A stretch of 64,000 nucleotides of DNA from Ligustrum vulgare (Eukaryota; Streptophyta; Magnoliopsida; Lamiales; Oleaceae), in the NCBI GenBank assembly GCA_963555705.1, contig OY743183.1, positions 47,233,466-47,297,465 on the forward strand. The letters run 5' to 3'. Shown here in pieces: positions 35,504 to 45,526 of this stretch. Under the pieces are notes generated by a model. It was not told the DNA's origin, did no database searches, and was given only the letters and a program-made list of their open reading frames with translations. Position 1 is the first letter of the stretch; every line of letters begins with the position of its first letter. The position numbers were made by a program, and so were the translations under genes.

Positions 35504-36740
35504 TCATACTATATATGAAAGAAGAGTACTTCCCAAAAACATGTTTTTGAACTTTTTTCGCCTAAACTATATTTCCTAAAATGGAAGTTTTTGAATGAAT
35601 CAGAATACTTTTTATAATTACACTATTATTTTGAAATCGAAAAATATGCAATATAGATTTCAAATCGAATCTCAATGAGAACTTTAATACGAACTCACAA
35701 GTGAGAACCAACTGTAAACATGTCATCCCTAAAATTACATCAAAAATTAAAGGTAAAAGTTTTATTTTGTATCTTTTATATTTTCCCAATGTCCAATTAT
35801 TTCAAAATTATTTTATTTAAATTCTACAATGATTTATAATTTATTAACTAAATCTTATTTGGTCCTATGATTAATTTCAATTCGAGTTGCTTTTCTTATA
35901 AAATTGAGGAATAATAAATATCTAAACAATTTTTGCAACTTCATATTTCGATCAATTCATTTTTCATTCTAAAATTAATTTTTTTTTATTTCCTCATTTT
36001 TTTTCATTTAACTATGTTTAATACTATATATTTAAATAATCAAAATATGCAAAACATATATTACAGACTTTAATTTAACTATTTTTTTACGAAAATAAAA
36101 ATAAAGATATGTTAGCAAACTCATTCTATTTCAAAATAGGATGTGGTCAAAACATATGAAAATTTTTATTTTTTTGTGTAACGTAGCCCTTTGACTACTA
36201 GGTGGAAAATAAAAAGTCACATTGTATTGGAAATTATTTAATAAGTTTTGAATATTTTGAATATTTTGATAGTTTCTATCTATGATTTTTTTTAATTATT
36301 TTTAAATTCCTATCATTAGTCGTGGTTTCATGTTGTATACCGATTTATATGGAACTTAACTATTTGATTTTAATTTTTTGAGAATTCATTTTTTGAATAT
36401 TAATTTTTTATATGTTGTGGGTTAAACAGTCGCACAACTTTTATAAATTGAGATGCATTGATGATTTATTAGTATATAAAATTAATGTATTTGCAATATA
36501 CATTATTTAAAATTTAATTAAAACTAACATTTCATATTGTTTAATTTGTTACACTCATGTAAATATATGATCACATGGATCTAATTTATAATGTTAAAGT
36601 AAATATGAAATGAAATATATGTTTAATATATTTAAATATCAAATATTATATTAAGATAGTCCAAATTCTAATAGTATTGTTTGGATAGTGATAAATTATT
36701 TGTTATAATCTAGAAATTATATTTTGAAAATATTAATTAC

Positions 36741-36800
<60 letters not shown>

Positions 36801-36943
36801 CATTAAAATTGAATAGTTATACAAATGAGTTATGCAAATGTCATTATTATTATTATTTAATTAAATATTTATTTCACATGTTAAAATACAAATTTGATAT
36901 ATGTGAGTAACAAATGACCGTGCATCGCACGGGTGAGACTCGT
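35504..36943 (+). mobile_element. Helitron candidate
   Basis: The 5' side reads TCATACTATATATGAAAGAA, close to plant Helitron starts (TC, then TATA-rich). The 3' side has a GC hairpin CCGTGCATCGCACGG (36918-36932) followed 11 bases later by a CTCGT end, close to, but not exactly, the canonical hairpin plus CTRR. No TSD is expected, since Helitrons insert between A and T. No RepHel protein; the interior is AT-rich. The 3' end deviates, so this remains a candidate. Confidence 0.5.
36744..36801. repeat. (AAT)n microsatellite
   Basis: About 19 uninterrupted AAT units inside the Helitron candidate. Confidence 0.95.
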
Positions 36944-37286
36944 AATTTTTATCAAACAACCCCTAAGTCAAAAGTTGGAGGGCCAAAGGCCGAGAAATAT
37001 TATACTATCTGTTTGACTATCTTATTTAAATCAAAAATTTAAATTACACAATTTCTCAAATCTCCATAACTAAATTTCTTTGCCCATGCATGATTGCTAA
37101 TTAATGTTTATAAATTATTTATAAAAGTCCCACATTTTGTGGAATTTAAAAAGAATATCACTTGTGCACCACTTACTTTTATCGTTTTACCAATAATTTA
37201 TATATCTACGCTTCCCAAACAAGCTTTTAATTTCTTTCCTTAATCCCTAAGACCTGTCCCCTTAGTTACATAACAATGATAACATA
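36944..37286. other. No gene recognised
   Basis: AT-rich spacer up to the TSD of Element 1. Confidence 0.5.
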
Positions 37287-37291
37287 CTAAA

Positions 37292-37519
37292 TGTTATAAA
37301 ATTCTCATTACCTAATTTATATTGTTATAGAATTTCCTTGCCTAACTTATAACATAAATTATTGTATTAATGAATATATTGCCACTATAGAATTGCCTAT
37401 AAATAGAGGCATCCATTTTCATGTTGATTGTACCAATTCTTGATAATGAAGAATTCTTTCCTCTAAGCTCTCTCCATTTCTCTATTCTTAGTTGTTAGGA
37501 TTTTGATAGTTTCACAACA
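37292..37519 (+). repeat. 5' LTR of Element 1
   Basis: TGTTATAAAATTCTC to TTTCACAACA. Contains a TATA-type box CTATAAATAG (37398-37407), which would drive element transcription rightward, antisense to the LOG frame. Confidence 0.92.
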
Positions 37520-37533
37520 CGTTATCAGCACGA
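37520..37533 (+). promoter_or_regulatory. Primer-binding site of Element 1 (half-tRNA type)
   Basis: CGTTATCAGCACGA abuts the LTR. It is not complementary to a tRNA 3' end; its complement TCGTGCTGATAACG resembles the anticodon arm of plant tRNA-Ile(AAU) as I recall it. Identical in Element 2 (52247-52260, minus). Confidence 0.7.
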
Positions 37534-38084
37534 ATCTCTACCCTATTGAGTAATATGACTGGAGTATGCTCTACAGTTGCATCTAAATGATGAACCTCTG
37601 TATCAGAAACTCACGCGCAGACGTCTCACCGGCGCGTGATGGCGCGTGCAGAATTTTCCGACGATGACGTCAACAGACAGTTTGTTCATATCGACGATCT
37701 TGATTTTTCTATGATCTTACTTTTCTGTTTTGTGCAGTTTTGAGATTTTCCGGCGATCGAATGTGGCTGTTTTCTTAAAAACCGTTTTTGAAGCACTTCC
37801 GACGGGATTTTGAACTTCGGACCAAAAGTAAGTTTGTTCTAAATTAAATTTCAAACCTATTGACGGTTTTGATTTATCCATATGAGCAACATATTAAAAT
37901 ATGGACAATTTTACCCTTGGTAATACATAAAAGTAAATTAATCTAAAATTAACGATTAATATGTGATCAACAAGATAAATTAAAGATTTTAAACAAGGTA
38001 TAAGTAAAATAATCATTGTCATACCATGACGGATTGAGTTATTATGGACTGAATTTATACCGCAACGGATTGGACTATTATGAG

Positions 38085-38200
38085 TACCTTGACTGGATTT
38101 GACGATATGACTCGATCACTATACCTTGACTGGATTTGACGATATGACTTGATCACTATTATGAATACCTTGACTGGAGGATATGACTCGCTCACTCATG
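38085..38200 (+). repeat. Tandem repeat in Element 1 leader
   Basis: TACCTTGACTGGATTTGACG, then ATATGACTCGATCACTAT, occurs about three times, the last copy shortened. Confidence 0.8.
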
Positions 38201-39083
38201 AAAGGTAATTATTTCATTATGTTGACACCGCCTATATGGTCGGTTTACAGAATACTTTACATATATTCAAGTTTTATATTATTTCAGAAACACCTCAGTT
38301 GTTGGTTAATTCTAACATATTAGAGGTTGTTGTCAACATATATACGTGGTGGTATAACCCCAGTATTATTATTGATATTATCGTTATTAAATATTTCATT
38401 AAATGATACCAGAAGTTATCAATACTAAAGTTAGAAAATATTTTATCAAATGATACCAGAAGTTATCATTACCAAAAGTTGGTAAATATTGATAAGAAGT
38501 TGATAGATGTTAATAAAAAATATTTTATCAAACGGTACCAGAAGTTACCATTATTTGTATTGAAAAGATAGATAAAAATGGATTATCCAACAAGAGAATA
38601 TTGATGTATGATAAGATAATATCACATGATAGCATGGACATAGCTAATGTGAAAATAATCTCATCAGTATTATGAGATGAATATTAGATGATAAGTATCT
38701 GAAAAAGTTCTTGCACGAGCAATTATGTATTCCAGAAGAAGTACATATTTATACCAGAAGAAGTAAAAACTATCATCTAAACATGCTGAAATGATATTAT
38801 TATTGCTCCTGAAGAAGCATAAAACAAGTCATACATAAAAGGAGGAAACATTTATGATCCTCAAAATGAGAGATGTGTTTCGGGAGTAGCCGTATCCTAC
38901 TACCTCTGAACTTTTGAGGACATAAAGAAACACTCAAGAGGTGTGTTTCAAGAGTAAGGATACTCTGTACTCTACCACCTATCTTTTAGGTACACAAGAT
39001 TAAACATTGATAAAATCCTAGAAATTTAAGGTGTGTCTCAAGAGTAAGAATACTCCGTACTCTACCACCATCTATTCTAGGGT

Positions 39084-39737
39084 TCACAAAGTTAAGTTTA
39101 CATTAACCGGACTCCATTTTCGCTTGATTCCCCTTCCTTGCGACCAATCTATCTTAACTCATGCTGGATCTTGTATGGGGACATATGATTGCAACTTATC
39201 CAGCAGTTCCTCGATAGTAGGAGCAGAAATAAGGATTCTCCTAGAAAATGGAGAGATGAATCCCTGTTCCACAGCATAATCAAGAAATGTTAGCAAACCA
39301 TCAAAGAAATTGTTAACATTTAAAAGCCCAATAGGCTTGGTATGGAGATCTAAATGAGCCCAGGAGGTAATATTAAAGATTTCCTCTAAAGTACCAAAAC
39401 CTCCAGGCATGGCAATGAAGGCATCAGAACCATATAACATGCAAGTTATGCGTTCATGGATAGATAAGGTTTGTACTTCATGCCCTCGTGTTTTGCCTGC
39501 GATATCAACTAAAGAAACGGGTATAACACCTATTACTCTTGATTTTTCTGCTTGAGCAGATTGGGAAACACAACCCATCAATCCACTGCTACCTCCTCCA
39601 TATACTAGATTGATACCTTTCTCTCCCAACTTCTTTCCTAAATCCACGGCTGCTTCTAGATACCCAAAACCTTTTCCTACATTTGATCCACAAAATACAC
39701 AGATAGTTTTGATCTGTCGAAGTTTTGGTCCTTCCAT
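39084..39737 (-). pseudogene. LOG gene copy in Element 1, truncated by a nonsense codon
   Basis: ATG at 39737 opens a 192-residue frame ending at TGA (39159-39161), where Element 2 has GGA. The homologous reading goes on to a second stop at 39084, so about 25 C-terminal residues are lost. The catalytic block (PGGFGTLEE near residue 111) and the nucleotide-binding GGGSSGLMG are present, so the shortened protein might still fold. About 14 residues differ from Element 2. It lacks introns although plant LOG genes are multi-exonic, which points to capture from an mRNA. It is antisense to its LTR promoter and lies downstream of the broken Cys-cluster frame (40015-40552), in the same order as in Element 2. 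Confidence 0.85.
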
Positions 39738-40014
39738 CTTTGAGAGAATAAGGAAGAAAAAACTTATAAAGAAAATGATATTTTGGGATGCATGAAACTG
39801 TGAAAAACATTGGCTTTTTAAACTTGAAAAACTTCACTATTTACTGCTCATCTTTTGAAAAAGTGAAAACCTAATTCTGACTAAATTACACTACTTTTGA
39901 TAAAGCTTACCTTTCGGTGATTTTTCAAAACACTTTATCAATACTCGAGAAATGAAACATGAAAATATTTTATGTGCAAAAATATAAACACATAATAAAC
40001 TGATTTACCTTGTA

Positions 40015-40552
40015 TCAATGCTGAATAGCCAAAACATTATTGTTTATAACAGCCTGACAAATATGATCTTTTGCTACTATATTTTCGAGACTATAACGAT
40101 TTTTATCCTTGTTAAATTGAGCATATAAGGAAAGGAGTTCACGTTGCACATACCCACTTGGGTGCGTCTCAAGAGTTAATCGGATATCATCCAATGACTC
40201 CTTACTCAGTCCACCCTTAATGAAATTGATTTTATCATCCCGATTTCCAGAAGAATATCCTACTGATTTGCAATGTGTATCACATGAGCACATTTGTAAC
40301 AACCGTTCAACCTTTTTGCTCTTTGTTTCTTTGTAAAAGTACTCTTACCTAAACCAGGCATGTGTTTAGAAAATGAATCTGGTAATTCACCAGCTAATCG
40401 AACTTTTGCTTCGATCAACCAACGAACATCTTCTGGAAAACCTTGATCCATCAGCAGCCTCAATCTTTCAAGTCGAACACTGTAAATCTTTTCAAAACAT
40501 TTACCGGAAGATTAGAATAATATTTGCGAATATCTGATAATATAACATCCAT
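40015..40552 (-). pseudogene. Broken Cys-cluster ORF in Element 1
   Basis: Homologue of 49077-49622. Relative to that copy it has a one-base deletion near 40492 (after the codons for LPVN) and a seven-base deletion near 40284 that removes the middle of the Cys cluster (NGCYKCA, then frameshift). The C-terminal part, from SVGYSSGNRDDKINFIKGGL to VLAIQH, stays readable in the next frame. Start taken at the ATG shared by both copies. Confidence 0.8.
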
Positions 40553-42659
40553 TTTTTTATGGATCTAATATCTTCCCAAATGATATATTTAAACACGTAA
40601 AGGAGCGCTCCGCGTGTCAGCAATATCGATTCCATCAAGAAATAATGGAATAAATTATTGAAAATGTGGGAACAATGAGATAATGCGTCATTACCTTTTT
40701 CGAAATAAGGGAAGATTTGACGACAAGATTGAGATCATGAGATATTTCCTTGGATATTGTACCTGATTTTTTTCGGTATACTAAAAGTAATAAAGGTATA
40801 CTGATTTGAACTATACAGAAATACGTACTGATTAAATGAATACTGTATTGAACCAGAAGTTCATACATATGTACAAATGAAATATCTTACTGAACCAGAA
40901 GTTCTATAATGATTGGTTAGATTCCAATTCAATAATGAGATTTATTGAGAATGCAAAATGGCATTCATTAAAGAACCAGAAGATTGTTCAGGTTAACAAG
41001 TTATCATTGCTGCTTGTTCTCAAAAGCAAATTAATTATCTCACTAAAAAAATGAATGACTGATTATTTGCTCAAGTAATAATATTACGAGCAAATTAATA
41101 AATGCTAGCATGAATATATCTTAAAGTCATTAATGATTTTACGAATTAGTTGAGATAATAGAATATTATATTGCTAATAATTTAGCAGATTAATAGCCTC
41201 AAATTATTTGCTATAAGAACAACTTGAATATAAATATTTCTTATGCAGCAATATTCTACATACAAACATGTCAATACGATGAAATAAAGATTTGCTTGTA
41301 AAGGTTTATGATTTCTAAGAAGTGCGATATCTATATACACTCCAACAAAACGCACTTAGATATAATATTGTGATTATATCCATAATTATGAATGACATGT
41401 GTTGCGTCATTGTTAGCCGACTGATATAATACAAGATTCTTGAATATTATGGGGAAATTAAACAATAACACGCATGAAGCGTGATCAAGCTTAAAGCGTA
41501 ATTATGCCTGAAGCATAATGACAATCGATTCCAAAAACAAATATCTCTTGAATAATGGAAATGATCCATTTGAGGCTAAATACTCATAGTGAGTAAAAGG
41601 GATATAATTAAATGTAAGAGACTCAGGTACCTGATGATAGATATACAAAGAGATCTCTCTATGTTATGTTTATATTGACATAAAATGGAATCGATAAATA
41701 AGTCGACTGCATACATACAACCCTCTTATGAAAATGAGGTTGATAAAATTATAATACTTTGGCCAAGTATAAAATCCCAATGTAGGGATTATTGTTATAG
41801 GACCTGAAGTCCAAAACACTTAAATGTGTAAAGCCAGTAATTATATGTACAAATGAAAAATATTTCACAGTCGTAAAAGACGACTCATTGCGAGCGAAAT
41901 TTTTCATTGAACTGGAATGAAATATGGTGGATAGACTATAGTCTAAATTCACTAGTTTGAGCTCTTTGATATACCAATGAGTGAGATCAAAAAAGTGTGA
42001 TTTTCATCTCGGTACTTTGGGAGTTTTCTTTGATGTACCAGTTGATCGCGGTACGTTGGGATTTGAAACGAAATGATTATAGATTATATGTCGAAATTGA
42101 TATCTATTTCAATGATTGATTATGCTCCTGCAAATTAGAAATTGCAGTTTATAAAGTGCAAGAACGTACATGTATAAATCATTGAAAGATTCAATTTGCC
42201 CAAAATAATATCATTATAGAATGAAATGTGATTCTTAAAATAAAATCACATGAAGAATGATATGATACATATAACCCCATAATATAATATGTTGAAAATG
42301 AAATTGGAGTGTACTATTATTATATTTGAATATTTGGGCATGCAATTGATTTTCAATATGCAAAATTATATTATCCACCGAAAAATGAATTTGGAAAATG
42401 AATATTCACGAGAAGTGAATTTGAAAATGAATATTTAATTATTCATCAGAAGTGAATTCTAGATTTTGATAGAAGTGAATCAATTCTAGATTTGAGTAAT
42501 GCAATCAGTTAACTAACTAAACATTGCTTGGTATAGCATGTTCAGTACATCATAAATGAGCTATGACTTCATAAATGAGTTATAAACTATTTATAAAAGC
42601 TCATCACAAAATATATGATGAAATAATTTGAGATTGCATTAATATACTTGTGATATTCC

Positions 42660-43430
42660 TATGAAGGGAACAAATACTCTCTGCACTCTTTTTCCCTTAA
42701 CTGAGGTTTTGTCCCACAGGGTTTTCCTAGCAAGGTTTTTAATGAGGCATCAATTATGGAACAATTATGGTGTATCAATGAGAATATTGTACTCTTTTTC
42801 CCTTCGCTAAGGTTTTGTCCCACAGGGTTTTCCTAGCAAGGTTTTTGAGACATTGTCACAACTATCTGCAAGTAATAATTCAACAACAAGCTCTCTCTCT
42901 TTATTGTGCTGGAATGATATCAACAAATGAATAAAATCATACACATCTTATGAAGAATGTTATGATATCGGCTACACATAAGAAGATTTTCATATATACA
43001 TATTCCAGACGAAAGATGATATCATTATTCAAAAGGTTCATGAATACTTGATTGCACACTTCAGGGGGAGAATCATGCTGTCATGCTGTACTCTTTTTCC
43101 TTCGTCCAGGTTTTGTCCCACAGGGTTTTCCTGACAAGGTTTTAACGAGGCAGCGGCTGTACTCTTTTTCCTTCGTTTAGATTTTGTCCCATTGGGTTTT
43201 ACTGACAAGGTTTTAACGAGGCAGACCTAAAGCAAGACAGCACTAAAAGCACTGAAGCACTTCAGATTTCAGTACATGATTTGTATTACTTATCATTGAT
43301 GTCATTTTGGATATTAGACTCAATGATTAATGATGACCAACATCAGGGGGAGAAGCTGTACTCTTTTTCCTTCGCTCAAGTTTTATCCCATCGGATTTTC
43401 TTAGCAAGGTTTTAACGAGGCAGACAATTG
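42660..43430 (+). repeat. Five dispersed copies of a conserved pre-PPT motif (Element 1)
   Basis: ACTCTTTTTCCCTTCG, then GGTTTTGTCCCACAGGG, TTTTCCTAGCAAGG and TTTTTAATGAGGCA recur at about 42682, 42791, 43087, 43159 and 43360. The same motif occurs five times in Element 2 (46448-47145, inverted). I recall this motif just upstream of the 3' LTR of many plant copia elements; its role is unknown to me. Confidence 0.85.
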
Positions 43431-43444
43431 AGCAATAAGTCATT

Positions 43445-43454
43445 AAATGGGGAG
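43445..43454 (+). promoter_or_regulatory. Polypurine tract of Element 1
   Basis: AAATGGGGAG directly before the 3' LTR; primes plus-strand synthesis. Confidence 0.85.
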
Positions 43455-43682
43455 TGTTATAAAATTCTCATTACCTAATTTATATTGTTATAGAATTTCC
43501 TTACCTAACTTATAACATAAATTATTGTATTAATGAATATATTGCCACTATAGAATTGCCTATAAATAGAGGCATCCATTTTCATGTTGATTGTACCAAT
43601 TCTTGATAATGAAGAATTCTTTCCTCTAAGCTCTCTCCATTTCTCTATTCTTAATTGTTAGGATTTTGATAGTTTCACAACA
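43455..43682 (+). repeat. 3' LTR of Element 1
   Basis: Same length as the 5' LTR, with two differences seen (TTCCTTACC for TTCCTTGCC; CTTAATTG for CTTAGTTG). Confidence 0.92.
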
Positions 43683-43687
43683 CTAAA

Positions 43688-44250
43688 TTAATTATAAGTG
43701 GTCCACATTCTATAATTAATCTAATTAATTGTGCCAAATTCTAAGTTCTAACTACCCCTAATACAGTACATACGTTATTCTATATTTTAATTAAAGCAAC
43801 CTTATTATTATTTATTAATAATAATAATAATAATAACAAGTTGACTTTTTTTTTTTTTTTTGAAGTGAAAATAATGTACCAAGGCGAAAAATTATTTGTT
43901 ATGTTGAATTTGATCTAAATTGAACCGTTCAAACTAAATGAAAGGTAAATGAGACACTAACATTAAAAAAAGATCAAATGGGAGCAAAATTAGTCAACTT
44001 TTGATACCATTACTGAAACTTACGTCATTTAAAAGTATCACGAATTATTATTTTTTTATTTTTTTACTGAAATTTACGTTCTTCAAAACAAGTATCCTAT
44101 TATGATACTTACGATACTTTTAAAGTATCACAATATGATACTTATGATACTATTTTAATTTTTTTGTATCACAACATGATACTTGAGCGGAATTTCTAGT
44201 ATCAGAATTTGATACTTTCAACTTTTTATAATGCTCACATCTTCCACCAG
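43688..44250. other. No gene; GATACT-rich repeat
   Basis: AT-rich, with (AAT)n at about 43817-43838, a T-tract at 43847-43861 and, at 44080-44215, many copies of (T)ATGATACTT alternating with AAAGTATCA. No element ends identified. Confidence 0.5.
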
Positions 44251-44258
44251 ACAACAAA

Positions 44259-44823
44259 TAGTGTTGACAACGGGGCGGATCGGACCCCGATCCGTCCCGC
44301 CCCGAATTTTTTTGGTCCGATCCGGATCCGCCCCGCGATCGGTCAAATTTCTGGTCGAGTTTGGGTCGGGGCGGATCGATCCACCGATCCGTGGACCGAT
44401 CCGCCATTTTTTTTTTATTATTGATTTTTTTAAATTTTTTTAAATATATTTTAAATTAAATCTTTTAAAAAAAATTTAGAAATTTTTATTTTATTTTATT
44501 GAAACGAGACGTATAGAAGTCAATTCGCCGATTCAACGGATCGAGTTTTTTTACCATCACTTATTGGAATTCTTTCTTCAAATGAAGAATATGAAAAATG
44601 TGTTTTCTTTAAAATGCAAAGATTACAGGTTATTCCCAGAAATTAATGTTTGCTACAAAATTTACATATTAGATTTTTATACATGATAAAAAATTATATT
44701 AAAAAAAAATGTCGGATCGCGGATCGGGGCGGATCGGATCAGCCCCGATCCAAATCCGCTCAGCGAATTTTCGGATCGGGTCGACGGATCAACGGGACAG
44801 ATCGGATTTTTTTGCCATCTCTA
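44259..44823. mobile_element. hAT-type MITE, GGATCGG-rich ends
   Basis: Ends TAGTGTTGACAACGG and, in complement, TAGAGATGGCAAAAAAATCC. 8-bp TSD ACAACAAA (44251-44258) / ACAGCAAA (44824-44831), one change. Inward are inverted GGGGCGGATCGG-rich stretches and an AT-rich middle. Same family as 58944-59382. No transposase. Confidence 0.8.
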
Positions 44824-44831
44824 ACAGCAAA

Positions 44832-45452
44832 ACACCTATCATGAGTAGGTTCTTGGAGCCTCGTTAAGAAAAAGGGACGTGACACGACGGTGGTGACACG
44901 GTATTAGTGAGAATATTATTGTAAGGTTTGAAGAGAAAAAGAAAAGTAAGTAAAAAATTAATTAAAATATTAATGTAAGTAAAATTTCAAAAAAATAAAA
45001 GAATTATGGAGTGCAATTATCCTAAAATAAAAGTGACTTTAGGGCCCATTTGACTTGAGTTTTCTACTTGTAAAAGAGATTTTTGAGAAAATTACTTTAT
45101 ATCAACTTCCTTAATAAGTTCTTCTATCGAGGTAAATAATTTTAAAAATTAATAAAAAAAAAAAAAAAAGGGCTTTTTAGTCTCAAAACAATTTTTTATC
45201 TTTCAAAAGCCTGATAAACAATCATTGTTACTTTTCGTCTTAAAACTTTCAAAGAGAAGGACGTTATTGTAGGAGCATTAGAGGAAAATAATTCTCCTCC
45301 AAGAAAATAATTACATAAACTCCGAAAAAATTAAAATATCATGGAGACCATATAATTCCAACTTTAATTGGAATATCATATCATTAAATAACAAAAATTT
45401 ATTAGAAATTTTTGCTAGGCTGCTAGAACAAGTAGAAAAGTACACGTAAATA
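44832..45452. other. Upstream region of the glycosyltransferase gene
   Basis: AT-rich intergenic sequence without recognised repeats. Confidence 0.4.
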
Positions 45453-45476
45453 GTTGACTTTAATCTTAATATATAG
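45453..45476 (+). promoter_or_regulatory. Putative core promoter of the glycosyltransferase gene
   Basis: TTAATATATAG lies about 55-60 bases before the ATG and could serve as TATA box; a W-box-like TTGACTT sits just upstream. Position and motif only. Confidence 0.35.
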
Positions 45477-45526
45477 AAATCTCTTAGGGGAATTCATCTG
45501 TATTATTATTCAATCAACCTCAAAAT

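Larger units (their letters stand above)
37292..43682 (+). mobile_element. Element 1: LTR retroelement carrying antisense LOG and Cys-cluster ORFs
   Basis: Two 228-bp LTRs (37292-37519, 43455-43682), TG...CA, differ at only two positions by eye (both G to A). The 5-bp TSD is CTAAA (37287-37291, 43683-43687). A primer-binding site CGTTATCAGCACGA follows the 5' LTR and a purine tract AAATGGGGAG precedes the 3' LTR, so the element is on the plus strand. I find no gag, protease, RT or integrase. The minus strand holds a broken LOG gene and a broken Cys-cluster ORF, homologous and collinear with those of Element 2. The LTR style and the repeated ACTCTTTTTCC..GGTTTTGTCCCACAGGG motifs before the 3' LTR suggest a Ty1/copia-derived, non-autonomous element. 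Confidence 0.9.

Noticed and set aside
40635..40868. 77-codon minus-strand ORF in Element 1 as an independent gene
   Set aside because: Only the middle (SGTISKEISHDLNLV..SLISKK) is shared with Element 2; starts and ends differ, so at most it is an exon-like segment.
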